Of a stretch of 48,969 bases of DNA, positions 8,257-16,116 are shown in pieces. The stretch comes from Micromonospora qiuiae (lineage in GTDB: Bacteria; Actinomycetota; Actinomycetes; Mycobacteriales; Micromonosporaceae). The stretch spans positions 1 to 48,969 of the forward strand of contig NZ_BOPC01000066.1 in the NCBI RefSeq assembly GCF_016863555.1. Reading direction: 5' to 3'. Each line of letters starts with the position of its first letter. The stretch's first letter is position 1. The translations under genes were made by a program, and so were the position numbers. The notes beneath the pieces were generated by a model that saw only the letters and a list, made by a program, of their open reading frames with translations, had not been told where the DNA came from and did not search any database.

Positions 8257-9321
8257 TCACTCCTCGTACAGCCGGCGGCCGGCGTCGCGGCAGGCGGTGA
8301 GGACCGCCCGGGCGTACGCCGGGGTGGCCCCGGCCAGACCGCAGGCGGGGGTGACCACCACCTGCTCGGCGAGGCGGCGGCGCGGAAAGCCGAGGCGGTC
8401 CCAGAGGGTGCGTACCCGATCGGCGACCTGGGCCGACGTCGGCGCGCGACCGTTGGCCGGGCTGGTCGGCGCGGCGCCGGCCGACGAGCTGGTCGGCGCG
8501 GTGGTCGCCGGCCCGGTGGCGGCCGTGGTCGGCGCGGCGCCGGCCAGCAGCCCGAGCCCGGCGTCGAGCGCCTCACCCAGCGGGTCCAGGTCGGTGACCA
8601 GGCTCAGGTCGAGCGCGACGCCGACCGCGCCGGCGGTACGGATCAGCTCCAGCGGCACGTCCGGCGCGCAGCAGTGCACCACGGTCGGCACCCCGGCCGT
8701 CTCGATGACCGCGCCCAGCAGCGCGCGGACGTCCGCCTGCTCCACCGGCCGGTAGGTGCCGAGGCCGCTCTCGGTGGGCACCCGGCCGCCGAGCACCGCC
8801 GGCAGGCTCGGCTCGTCCAGTTGGAGCAGCACCGACGCGCGGGGCACCCGCCGGGCCACCGCCTCGACGTGGCCACGCAGCCCCTCGGCGAGCGAGCCGG
8901 CCAGGTCGCGGACGGCACCGGGATCACGCAGCATCCGGCCGCCGATCGGCAGCTCCACCGAGGCGGCGAGGGTGAACGGGCCGACCGCCTGGATCTTCAG
9001 CGGGCCGGCGTACTCCTCGGCCTGCTCGGCGAGCTGGTCGAGGTCGCGCTCCATCAGGTCACGCGCCCGGCGCAGGTCCTTGCCGGGGCGCGGGGCCACT
9101 CGCCAGCGGGCGGCGTACAGCTCCACCGGCAGCTCGACCAGCAGGCCGCCGGTGCGGCCGATCATGTCGGCCCCTGGCCCGCGCGCGGGCAGCTCCGGCA
9201 GATGCGGCAGCGCCGGCAGTTCCCCGAGCACCACCCGCTGCGCCTCGGCGATGTCGCTGCCCGGCAACGACCCGATTCCCGTCGCCGCCCCCGCCGGCCA
9301 CGGCCAAGCCTGATTGTTCAC
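8257..9321 (-). CDS. MetE-like (cobalamin-independent methionine synthase family) protein
   Basis: 354 residues, about half the size of true MetE, matching the short MetE-C-like family whose M. tuberculosis member (Rv3015c) also sits beside ligA. The zinc-site residues resemble those of MetE: His216-Cys217 in VVHCCAPD and Cys327 in TPACGLAG. Between them lies a low-complexity Ala/Thr/Pro/Ser linker (about 262-296) encoded by short DNA repeats, for example a 19-bp direct repeat at 8464-8482 and 8527-8545. The start is GTG at 9321. The physiological reaction of this short family is not known to me. Confidence 0.85.
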   Translation of the reverse strand: MNNQAWPWPAGAATGIGSLPGSDIAEAQRVVLGELPALPHLPELPARGPGADMIGRTGGLLVELPVELYAARWRVAPRPGKDLRRARDLMERDLDQLAEQAEEYAGPLKIQAVGPFTLAASVELPIGGRMLRDPGAVRDLAGSLAEGLRGHVEAVARRVPRASVLLQLDEPSLPAVLGGRVPTESGLGTYRPVEQADVRALLGAVIETAGVPTVVHCCAPDVPLELIRTAGAVGVALDLSLVTDLDPLGEALDAGLGLLAGAAPTTAATGPATTAPTSSSAGAAPTSPANGRAPTSAQVADRVRTLWDRLGFPRRRLAEQVVVTPACGLAGATPAYARAVLTACRDAGRRLYEE

Positions 9322-9354
9322 GGCCGAAGCGTACCGCCGCCGACCTCACCGACT

Positions 9355-9841
9355 GTTGATCAAGAAGTTTTCGTCTCGATCCCGCCGTCCGCAAACGTAA
9401 GTGCGGCCGGCGATAGGCAAGGTGGGGGCCAAGGCCCGGTGATGCTGCGCCTGGGGTGGTGGGCGGCGCGGGATGCGGCATGTCGGAGTGCTCGGGCCGA
9501 TCGGACGGGCACGAGTTGCGGCATGCCGGGCTATCCCGTCCGGCAAGCGGCACGAGTTGCGGCATGTCGGGGCATCCGGGCCCGCTAAGGCCGCGAGTTG
9601 CGGCATCTCGCGGCGCAGACCCCGAATTGCGGCATCTCGCGGCGCAGACCCCGAATTGCGGCATCTCGCGGCCCAGACCGCGAGATGCGGCATCTCGCGG
9701 CACGGACCGCGAGATGCGGCATCCTGCGCGCGATGCTGTCGGATGAGAGTGCCTCAGGCTGGTCGGCCGGTCGCCGCACGGGCCAGGACCCGCCTCGTCG
9801 CCCCTCCCTATTGCCGGACTCACCAAACTTCCTTGATCAAC
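9355..9841. mobile_element. Putative MITE-like intergenic element with inverted ends
   Basis: The mnmA/MetE-like gap (9322-9860, 539 bases without a gene) contains GTTGATCAAGAAGTTT at 9355-9370 and, inverted, AAACTTCCTTGATCAAC at 9825-9841. The arms match except for one extra G. Between them lies the TGCGGCAT array. No transposase and no obvious target-site duplication is visible, so 'mobile' is inference. The many open frames in this stretch are repeat-derived and not credible genes. Confidence 0.45.
9474..9722. repeat. Phased palindromic TGCGGCAT array (8 units)
   Basis: TGCGGCAT begins at 9474, 9517, 9558, 9599, 9628, 9657, 9686 and 9715, giving spacings of 43, 41, 41, 29, 29, 29 and 29 bp. 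Most units are centred in a palindrome. The unit at 9678-9700 is perfect, with 11-bp arms CCGCGAGATGC and GCATCTCGCGG around one G; the one at 9599 has one mismatch and the others are degenerate on one arm. Confidence 0.9.
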
Positions 9842-9860
9842 TCCGGGCCGCGGGGGTGGG

Positions 9861-10943
9861 TCAGGTGGTGATGGTGGCGGAGGCCAGGACGATGTCGCCG
9901 GCGGAGTCGGGGCGGTAGGCCACGATCGCCTGGCCGGCGGCGACGCCCCGGACCGGGCGGCGCAGATCGGCGTGGAGGCTGTCGCCGTCGACGGTCACGG
10001 TGGCGGGGACCACGACGCCGTGCGCGCGCAGCTGGACCTCGCACTCGATCGGGCCGTCGGGACGCGGGCCGCCGCTCCAGACCGGGCGGGTGGCGGTGAC
10101 CTCGGAGACCTCCAACGCCTCGGCCGGGCCGACGGTCACCGTGTTGGTCTTCGGCGTGATGGAGAGCACGTAGCGGGGTCGGCCGTCCGGGGCCGGCCGG
10201 TCCAGGTGCAGCCCGCGCCGCTGGCCGACCGTGTAGGCGTACGCACCGGCGTGCTGACCCACGACGGCGCCGGTGGTCGCGTCGACCACGTCGCCGGGGG
10301 TCTCGCCGAGCCGCTGGGCCAGGAAGCCGCGGGTGTCGCCGTCGGCGATGAAGCAGATGTCGTGCGAGTCCGGCTTGTCGGCGACCGCCAGGCCCCGGCT
10401 CGCCGCCTCCTGCCGGACCTGCGCCTTGGTCGAGTCGCCGAGCGGGAAGATCGCGCGGTCCAGCTGCTGTCGGGTCAGCACGGCCAGCACATACGACTGG
10501 TCCTTGGCCTCGTCGACGCTGCGCCGCAGCAGACCGTCGGGGCCGAGCCGGGCGTGGTGGCCGGTGACCACGGCGTCGAAACCCAGGGCCACCGCCCGGT
10601 CCAGCACCGCGGCGAACTTGATCTTCTCGTTGCAGCGCAGGCACGGGTTCGGCGTACGCCCGGCCGCGTACTCGGCGACGAAGTCGTCGACCACGTCGGC
10701 GTGGAACCGGTCGGCCATGTCCCAGACGTAGAACGGGATGCCGAGCACGTCGGCCGCGCGCCGGGCGTCCCGGGAATCCTCCAGCGTGCAACAGCCGCGC
10801 GCCCCGGTGCGGTAGGTCTGCGGGTTCCGGGCCAGCGCCAGGTGCACGCCGGTGACGTCGTGGCCGGCGTCCACCGCCCGCGCCGCCGCCACGGCGGAAT
10901 CGACCCCGCCGGACATCGCCGCCAACACCCTCACCCGGACCAC
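9861..10943 (-). CDS. mnmA: tRNA-specific 2-thiouridylase MnmA
   Basis: 360 residues, normal for the family. It activates U34 of Lys, Glu and Gln tRNAs with ATP and inserts sulfur. The PP-loop SGGVDS is at 11-16. The two catalytic cysteines are Cys104 (in PNPCLRCNEKIKF) and Cys197 (in DSHDICFIADGD). The C-terminal beta domains follow (ITPKTNTVTVGP). The start is GTG at 10943 with a purine-rich AGGAAGGGAG just upstream; an in-frame GTG three codons later is possible. It lies 44 bp behind the cysteine desulfurase gene, which probably supplies its sulfur. Confidence 0.97.
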   Translation of the reverse strand: MVRVRVLAAMSGGVDSAVAAARAVDAGHDVTGVHLALARNPQTYRTGARGCCTLEDSRDARRAADVLGIPFYVWDMADRFHADVVDDFVAEYAAGRTPNPCLRCNEKIKFAAVLDRAVALGFDAVVTGHHARLGPDGLLRRSVDEAKDQSYVLAVLTRQQLDRAIFPLGDSTKAQVRQEAASRGLAVADKPDSHDICFIADGDTRGFLAQRLGETPGDVVDATTGAVVGQHAGAYAYTVGQRRGLHLDRPAPDGRPRYVLSITPKTNTVTVGPAEALEVSEVTATRPVWSGGPRPDGPIECEVQLRAHGVVVPATVTVDGDSLHADLRRPVRGVAAGQAIVAYRPDSAGDIVLASATITT

Positions 10944-10987
10944 GCTCCCTTCCTCGGTCGAGCCTATCTCCGCACCGGTTGCCGGGA

Positions 10988-12166
10988 TCAGCGAGGAGTA
11001 CGCAGGGCAGCGGCCCGCCGGGCGCGGTCGACGGCGGCCGGCAGGGCGGCGATGAGCGCGTCGACCTCCCCGGCGGTGCTCGTGTGCCCGAGGGAGAAGC
11101 GCAGCGAGGAGCGGGCCCGGTCGTCGTCCGCACCCATCGCCAGGAGCACGTGCGAGGGCTGGGCCACCCCGGCCGAACAGGCCGAGCCGGTCGAGCAGGC
11201 GATGCCCTGGGCGTCCAGCAGGAGCAGCAGGGCGTCCCCCTCGCAGCCGGGAAAGGAGAAGTGCGCGTTGCCGGGCAGCCGGTCGGCCGGGTCGCCGTTG
11301 AAGACGACCTCGGGCACCGCCTGCCGGACCCGCCGGACCAGGTCGTCGCGGAGCGCGGCCACCCGGGTGGCGTACTCCTGCTGGCCCTTGACCGCGGCCT
11401 CGACGGCGACCGCGAACGCGACGATGCCGGCGGCGTCCAGGGTGCCGGAGCGCACGTCGCGTTCCTGCCCGCCACCGTGCAGCAGCGGCACGGCGGCGAC
11501 GTCACGGGCCAGCACCAGCGCGCCGACCCCCACCGGGCCGCCGAGCTTGTGGCCGGTCACGGTGAGCGCGGCGACCCCACTGGCGGCGAAGTCGACCGGC
11601 ACCTGGCCGACCGCCTGGATGGCGTCGGTGTGGAACGGCACGCCGTACTCGGCGGCGACGGCGGCCAGCTCGCCGATGGGCTGGACGGTGCCGACCTCGT
11701 TGTTGGCCCACATGGCGGTGATCAGGGCGATCCGGTCGCCGTGCTCGGCCAGCTCGGCGCGGAGCGCGTCGGGGTGCAGTCGTCCGGTGCCGTCGACCGG
11801 CAACCAGCCCACTTCGGCGTCCTCGCGCCGGCCCAGCCACTCCACCGCGTCGAGCACGGCGTGATGCTCGACCGCGCTGGAAACCACCTGGTCCCGGCGC
11901 GCGTCGGCGTCCCGGCGGGCCCAGAAGATGCCCTTGACCGCGAGGTTGTCGCTTTCCGTACCGCCACCGGTGAAGATCACCTCGGAGGGTCGGGCGCCCA
12001 GCGCGGCGGCCACCCGCTCCCGCGACTCCTCCACCCGGCGGCGGGCACGCCGGCCGGACGCGTGCAGGGACGACGCGTTGCCGACCTCGCGGGCGGTCGC
12101 GACGTACGCCTCGAGTACCTCGTCGAGCATCGGCGTGGTCGCGGCATGATCCAGGTAAGCCATCAC
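10988..12166 (-). CDS. iscS: Cysteine desulfurase (IscS/NifS class)
   Basis: 392 residues. A PLP enzyme that takes sulfur from cysteine and leaves alanine. The PLP lysine is Lys207 in TVTGHKLGGPVG. The catalytic cysteine is Cys330 in CSTGSACSAG on the C-terminal loop, with a second cysteine, Cys324, close by. The N-terminus AYLDHAATTPM is typical. Translation may begin at GTG 12166 or at the adjacent ATG 12163. The immediate mnmA neighbour points to tRNA thiolation as one use of the sulfur; no Fe-S scaffold gene is next to it. Confidence 0.95.
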   Translation of the reverse strand: MMAYLDHAATTPMLDEVLEAYVATAREVGNASSLHASGRRARRRVEESRERVAAALGARPSEVIFTGGGTESDNLAVKGIFWARRDADARRDQVVSSAVEHHAVLDAVEWLGRREDAEVGWLPVDGTGRLHPDALRAELAEHGDRIALITAMWANNEVGTVQPIGELAAVAAEYGVPFHTDAIQAVGQVPVDFAASGVAALTVTGHKLGGPVGVGALVLARDVAAVPLLHGGGQERDVRSGTLDAAGIVAFAVAVEAAVKGQQEYATRVAALRDDLVRRVRQAVPEVVFNGDPADRLPGNAHFSFPGCEGDALLLLLDAQGIACSTGSACSAGVAQPSHVLLAMGADDDRARSSLRFSLGHTSTAGEVDALIAALPAAVDRARRAAALRTPR

Positions 12167-12430
12167 GGTTCAGCCTAACGACCGTCCGCGCCGCGACCGC
12201 AGGCCGGATTGCCAGGTCCCATCCGTCCGGCCACCCTCGTCGTCGCCGTCGGTGGCGAAACCTTCCCGCCGGTGGCGAATCTTGCGACCGCAGCCGGGTA
12301 TGCCCCGGTGGGCGCTGCCGCCGTCACCGCTGGCCGATCGGTCGCAGTACCCCTGGTCGTCGACGTTTCGTCGGACGTGCCACGATGACAGCACTCACGC
12401 CCGTTACCGATTGTCGAGGGCGCACTGACT

Positions 12431-12473
12431 GCTGATCGGCGGGCCGGATCAGCTCCCCGGCCCGCCGATCAGC
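12431..12473. terminator. Perfect 15-bp inverted repeat in the iscS-etfA gap
   Basis: GCTGATCGGCGGGCC at 12431-12445 pairs exactly with GGCCCGCCGATCAGC at 12459-12473, with a 13-base loop. It lies in the 446-base gap 12167-12612, upstream of iscS and downstream of etfA (both minus strand). A back-up terminator is the simplest reading. The part from 12167 to 12430 shows no credible gene. Confidence 0.6.
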
Positions 12474-12485
12474 TTCCTCGCCCGG

Positions 12486-12548
12486 ATGCCTCCTCCGCCG
12501 AGCACCATGCCTCCTCCGCAGAGCACCATGCCTCCTCCGCAGAGCACC
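12486..12548. repeat. Three tandem 21-bp repeats
   Basis: Units start at 12486, 12507 and 12528, each ATGCCTCCTCCGCAGAGCAC plus C, with only A/C variation in the first copy. They are intergenic, between the two hairpins that follow etfA. The 21-bp period keeps a frame (MPPPQST on the plus strand), but there is no supporting evidence for translation. Confidence 0.9.
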
Positions 12549-12569
12549 AGGCGGCCGACGGCAATGACG

Positions 12570-12600
12570 AAGCCGCCGCCCGGAGACCGGACGGCGGCTT
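12570..12600 (-). terminator. Hairpin terminator after etfA
   Basis: AAGCCGCCG at 12570-12578 pairs with CGGCGGCTT at 12592-12600, with further CCGG pairing inside the loop. It begins 13 bases behind the etfA stop on the minus strand. Confidence 0.75.
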
Positions 12601-12612
12601 CTCGCGTACGCG

Positions 12613-13572
12613 TCACTTGCGCTTGCGGATCTCCTCGGCGGCCTGCGGTACGACCTTGAACAGGTCGCCGACCACGCCGTAGTCGGCGAGTTCGAAGATG
12701 GGCGCTTCGCCGTCCTTGTTGACCGCGACGATCGTCTTCGAGGTCTGCATGCCGGCCCGGTGCTGGATCGCGCCGGAGATGCCCAACGCGATGTACAACT
12801 GCGGGGAAACCGTCTTACCGGTCTGCCCGATCTGGAACTGGTGCGGGTAGTAACCGGAGTCGACCGCGGCCCGGGACGCGCCGACCGCCCCGCCGAGCAG
12901 GTCGGCCAACTCCTCGACCAACGCGAAGTTGTCCGCGTTGCCGACGCCCCGGCCGCCGGCCACGACCACGCCGGCCTCGGTCAACTCCGGGCGGGAGCCC
13001 TTCTGCTCGGCCACCCGCTCGACCACCCGGGCCAGCTTGTCGGTGTCGCCGATGGTGACGGTGAGCTGCTCCACCGCGGGGGTCGCCGCGGCCGGTGTCG
13101 GGGTGACCGAGTTCGGCCGGACGGTGACCAGCGGCAGACCCCGGGTGACCTTGGACTTGACGATGGCCGAGCCGGCGAAGACCACCTGGGTGGCGGTGCC
13201 GTCGGCCTCGAGCGCCACCACGTCGGTCAGGATGCCGTTGTCCAGCTTGACGGCCAGCCGGCCGGCGATCTCCTTGCCCTCCTGCGACGAGGCGAGCAGC
13301 ACCGCGGCCGGCTGCACCCGCTTGACCAGGTCGGCCACGACGGTGGCCTTCGGCGCCACCAGGTAGCCGTCGATCTGGTCACCCTCGGCCGCGTACACCT
13401 TCTGCGCGCCGTACTCACCGAGTTTGCCAGCGAGCGCGTCGGCCGCGCCGGCACCGCCGAGCACCACCGCCGACGGGGTGCCCAGCTCCCGGGCCAGGGT
13501 CAGCATCTCCAGCGTGACCTTCTTGACGCCGAACTCACCGGTGGCTTCGACGACGACGAGAACCTCAGACAT
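12613..13572 (-). CDS. etfA: Electron transfer flavoprotein, alpha subunit
   Basis: 319 residues from MSEVLVVVE. The alpha subunit of ETF carries the FAD that accepts electrons from acyl-CoA and other dehydrogenases. The C-terminal FAD-binding domain is clear (SRAAVDSGYYPHQFQIGQTG, SPQLYIALGISGAIQHRAGM, IVAVNKDGEAPIFELADYG). The ATG at 13572 is preferred to the GTG at 13581 because a purine-rich GAGAGGTGGGGAT precedes it and it matches the family start. It follows etfB by 12 bases and is closed by a hairpin at 12570-12600, so etfBA is a two-gene operon. Confidence 0.96.
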   Translation of the reverse strand: MSEVLVVVEATGEFGVKKVTLEMLTLARELGTPSAVVLGGAGAADALAGKLGEYGAQKVYAAEGDQIDGYLVAPKATVVADLVKRVQPAAVLLASSQEGKEIAGRLAVKLDNGILTDVVALEADGTATQVVFAGSAIVKSKVTRGLPLVTVRPNSVTPTPAAATPAVEQLTVTIGDTDKLARVVERVAEQKGSRPELTEAGVVVAGGRGVGNADNFALVEELADLLGGAVGASRAAVDSGYYPHQFQIGQTGKTVSPQLYIALGISGAIQHRAGMQTSKTIVAVNKDGEAPIFELADYGVVGDLFKVVPQAAEEIRKRK

Positions 13573-13584
13573 ATCCCCCACCTC

Positions 13585-14364
13585 TCACACGAACTTCTCG
13601 GTGGCGAGGAACTCGACCAGCTGCACGCCGCCGGAACCCTCGTCGGTGATCTTCACCCCGGCCGAACGCGGCGGGCGCTTGCTGTGCTCCACCACGACAC
13701 TGGTCGCCCCGGCGAAGCCCACCTCATCGGCGGCCACGCCCAGGTCGGCCAGGGCCAGGGTCTGCACCGGCTTCTTCTTCGCCGCCATGATGCCCTTGAA
13801 GGACGGGTACCGCGGCTCGTTGATGGTGTCCCACACGGAGACCACCGCCGGCGTCGAGGCGGTGACCACCTCGTAGCCCTCCTCGGTCTGCCGTTCCACG
13901 GTCAGCGCGGACCCGTCGACGGTCAGCTTGCGGGCGCCGGTCAGCGCCGCGATTCCCAGCCGCTCGGCCAACATGTGCGGCATCACCTGCACCCGGCCGT
14001 CGGTCGACTCCGATCCGCAGAGCACCAGATCCGCGTTGAGCTGACCCAGCGCTGCGGCGAGCACCTTCGAGGTGGCCACCGCGCACGAGCCGTGCAGCGC
14101 GTCGTCCAGCACGTGCACCGCCCTGTCCGGGCCCATCGACAGCGCCTTACGGATCGACTCGGTCGCCCGCTCCGGACCCATGGTCAGGATCGTCACCTCG
14201 CCGCCGTGCGCCTCCTTGATCTTCAAGGCCTCCTCGATGGCGTACTCATCCATCTCGTTGATGACGTTGTTCGCCGAACCGCGGTCGACGGTGTTGTCGT
14301 CAGAACGCAGGTTGCGGTCCGCGCCCGAATCGGGCACCTGCTTGACGAGTACGACGATGTTCAT
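13585..14364 (-). CDS. etfB: Electron transfer flavoprotein, beta subunit
   Basis: 259 residues starting MNIVVLVKQVPDSGADRNLR, the normal EtfB opening. Further family segments are VINEMDEYAIEEALKIKEAH, the AMP-binding-type LVLCGSESTDGRVQVMPHMLAE and EPRYPSFKGIMAAKKKP. It forms the heterodimer with EtfA and binds AMP. The frame is open to 14403, but the ATG at 14364 fits the family; an AGGAGGG lies about 14 bases upstream. M. tuberculosis fixA/fixB (Rv3029c/Rv3028c) have the same order near iscS and mnmA. Confidence 0.96.
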   Translation of the reverse strand: MNIVVLVKQVPDSGADRNLRSDDNTVDRGSANNVINEMDEYAIEEALKIKEAHGGEVTILTMGPERATESIRKALSMGPDRAVHVLDDALHGSCAVATSKVLAAALGQLNADLVLCGSESTDGRVQVMPHMLAERLGIAALTGARKLTVDGSALTVERQTEEGYEVVTASTPAVVSVWDTINEPRYPSFKGIMAAKKKPVQTLALADLGVAADEVGFAGATSVVVEHSKRPPRSAGVKITDEGSGGVQLVEFLATEKFV

Positions 14365-14488
14365 CGCGCTTCGACGACCCTCCTGCTGTGGTGGTGTGAT
14401 CATTCACCCGGCCTGTGGGCCGCAGCCTCGCTCCTTAGTCACCGTTAGGTCAACCATGAACCGCTGTGCGGTTGCCCACGGCACAAGG

Positions 14489-14929
14489 TTACCTGCCAGT
14501 AGCATCGACGCCCAGCACGCCCCTGACCCGCGCGATGACCTCGGCTTCGGCGGAGCTGACGCCGTTGTGGGCCCGCGCCGCGCGATCGGCGGCGGCCAGC
14601 ACCACCGCACGGTAGACCGACACCTCCCGTGGGGCCTTCTCGGTCAGGATCTCAACCGCCCGGCGCAGCGCCGGCAGCGTCACCGACTCGATTTCGACCG
14701 CCGACTCCCGCCGCAGCTCCGGCAACGGCCCCCTGGTCAACGCCTCCTGCACCAGGCCGCTGGCGTCGGCCATCGCCCCGGCGGCGGCGAAGCTCTCCCG
14801 GAACAGGGCGAGCATCCCCGGGTCGGCGTTCGCGACCAGGAACACCGCGCCGAAGGCGCCGGTCTTGAGGGTCAGTTTCTCCTCGTCCGTCAACCGCTGC
14901 CCAGGCGTGCTCGCGTCAAGATCCGTCAT
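14489..14929 (-). CDS. Conserved actinobacterial hypothetical protein
   Basis: 146 residues, soluble and largely alpha-helical by composition, with no transmembrane segment or motif I recognise. It has Ala/Glu-rich helices (LRRESAVEIESVTLPALRRA and VLAAADRAARAHNG). The ATG at 14929 has GGAG at proper spacing. The gene lies 124 bp upstream of the etfB start on the same strand. It is divergent from the DUF202 pair, with a 41-base intergenic region that must hold both promoters. Confidence 0.75.
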   Translation of the reverse strand: MTDLDASTPGQRLTDEEKLTLKTGAFGAVFLVANADPGMLALFRESFAAAGAMADASGLVQEALTRGPLPELRRESAVEIESVTLPALRRAVEILTEKAPREVSVYRAVVLAAADRAARAHNGVSSAEAEVIARVRGVLGVDATGR

Positions 14930-14970
14930 GTCTCCAGGCTATTCCCGCTTCACACCGGATAATCACCAGC

Positions 14971-15357
14971 GTGTGGCAAGGCATCAAGAACTGGTTCGAC
15001 CCCAGGGAACTGCGGTCGGTGGGCGAGACCCCCGACTACCGCTTCTCGCTGGCCAACGAGCGGACCTTCCTGGCCTGGCTGCGCACCGGGCTGGCGCTGG
15101 TCGCCGGCGGGCTGGCCGCCGCGCAGTTCCTGCCGAAGCTGCCACTGCCTCACCTGCGCGAGGCGATCGCCGTGGCGTTGCTGCTGCTCGGCGGCGCGGT
15201 CGCGATCCGGGCCGTCGACCACTGGGCGCGTACCGAACGGGCCATCCGGCTCGGCCGTGAGCTGCCCGCGTCCCGCTTCCCGGCCGTGCTCGCCCTCATC
15301 GTCGGCCTCGGCGCGCTGCTGCTGGTGGCGGCGGTGGTGCTCGGCGCGGTCAACTGA
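14971..15357 (+). CDS. DUF202 / YidH-like membrane protein
   Basis: 128 residues starting at GTG 14971. The DUF202 signature is clear: FSLANERTFLAWLRTGLALV at about 26-45, followed by three hydrophobic helices (about 38-58, 63-82 and 104-127). These small inner-membrane proteins have no established biochemical role. The stop (TGA) overlaps the ATG of the next gene in TGATG, so the two are translationally coupled and probably act together. Confidence 0.88.
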   Translation: MWQGIKNWFDPRELRSVGETPDYRFSLANERTFLAWLRTGLALVAGGLAAAQFLPKLPLPHLREAIAVALLLLGGAVAIRAVDHWARTERAIRLGRELPASRFPAVLALIVGLGALLLVAAVVLGAVN

Positions 15358-15659
15358 TGACCGGCCCCCGCGATCCCGGGTTGCAGCCCGAACGGACCCG
15401 GCTGTCCTGGCGACGCACCGCACTGGTGATGACGGTGGTGGCGCTGCTGACCGTCCGGCTCGCCCTCACCGGTGGCCGGGCCAGTGCGGGACTGGCGGCG
15501 CTGACCATCCTCGACTGGGGCGCCGTCATCGCGCTCTGCTGGCGGCCGGCCACCGGCACCGGCCCACCCCGCACGGGCGGTCCCACCCTCGCCGGAGTGG
15601 CGCTGGCCACCGCCGGATTCGCCGTAATCGGCGCCCTGCTGGTGGTGTGCGGGCTGTAA
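15357..15659 (+). CDS. DUF202-family small membrane protein
   Basis: 100 residues. It shows the short DUF202 form: ERTRLSWRRTALVMTVVALL, then two further hydrophobic helices (about 43-62 and 78-99). Such proteins often come as a tandem pair with a YidH-like partner, as here, with a TGATG overlap. The function is unknown; heteromer formation with the upstream protein is inference from the coupling. Confidence 0.85.
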   Translation: MTGPRDPGLQPERTRLSWRRTALVMTVVALLTVRLALTGGRASAGLAALTILDWGAVIALCWRPATGTGPPRTGGPTLAGVALATAGFAVIGALLVVCGL

Positions 15660-15689
15660 CCACGATGCCGGGTAGGCCATGATGGGTAC

Positions 15690-16103
15690 ATGGCCCGGCT
15701 GTACATCCTCCTCTTCGTGGTGCAGGTCGTCCTCGGCGTCTGCGCTCTGATCAGCTGCCTCTCGGCCGAGGAGGACGACGTCCGTCACCTGCCCCGGATC
15801 GTCTGGGTGCTGATCATCCTGTTCTTCCCGCTGGTCGGCTCGATCGCCTGGTTCGTCGCCGGACGCGAGCGCAGGATCGGGACCGGCACTCCGTGGCCGG
15901 GCAGCCGCCCTGCCCAGCACCAACCCGCCCGGCCGCTCGCGCCCGACGACGATCCGGAGTTCCTCCGCTCGATCGAGGAACGCTCCCGTAAGGATGACCA
16001 GGAACTCTTCCGCCGCTGGGAGGAGGACCTGCGGCGGCGCGAGGACGACCTGCGCCGCCGCGAGGGCGAACCGCCGCGCGAGGAACCCCGCCCCGAGGTG
16101 TAG
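15690..16103 (+). CDS. PLDc_N-domain membrane protein
   Basis: 137 residues. Two transmembrane helices (about 4-24 and 38-58) with the signature LPRIVWVLIILFFPLVGSIAWF, known from the N-terminal membrane anchor of phospholipase D-like proteins. No HKD catalytic motif follows. Instead there is a charged cytoplasmic tail with a coiled-coil-like repeat (RRREDDL/RRREGE, about 112-126). It is 30 bases behind the DUF202 pair on the same strand and ends 13 bases from the convergent ThDP-enzyme gene. Confidence 0.85.
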   Translation: MARLYILLFVVQVVLGVCALISCLSAEEDDVRHLPRIVWVLIILFFPLVGSIAWFVAGRERRIGTGTPWPGSRPAQHQPARPLAPDDDPEFLRSIEERSRKDDQELFRRWEEDLRRREDDLRRREGEPPREEPRPEV

Positions 16104-16116
16104 CGGGGGCCCGCGG

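Noticed and set aside
9474..9722. CRISPR array
   Set aside because: The repeated part is not separated by unique spacers of constant length: units are contiguous, with 29-43 bp periods that are themselves similar, and no cas gene is in the window.
9346..9918. Several overlapping open frames on both strands (64-132 codons) rich in RDAA/CRNS repeats
   Set aside because: They exist in both strands and several frames because the DNA is a repeat array without stops; none has a ribosome site or a recognisable family.
12170..12394. 74-codon minus-strand frame between iscS and etfA
   Set aside because: Poor codon bias, no ribosome site and no similarity; it is best treated as intergenic.
12486..12548. 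Small Pro-rich peptide gene (MPPPQST repeats)
   Set aside because: The frame is a by-product of a 21-bp repeat; there is no ribosome site and it lies between two terminator-like hairpins.
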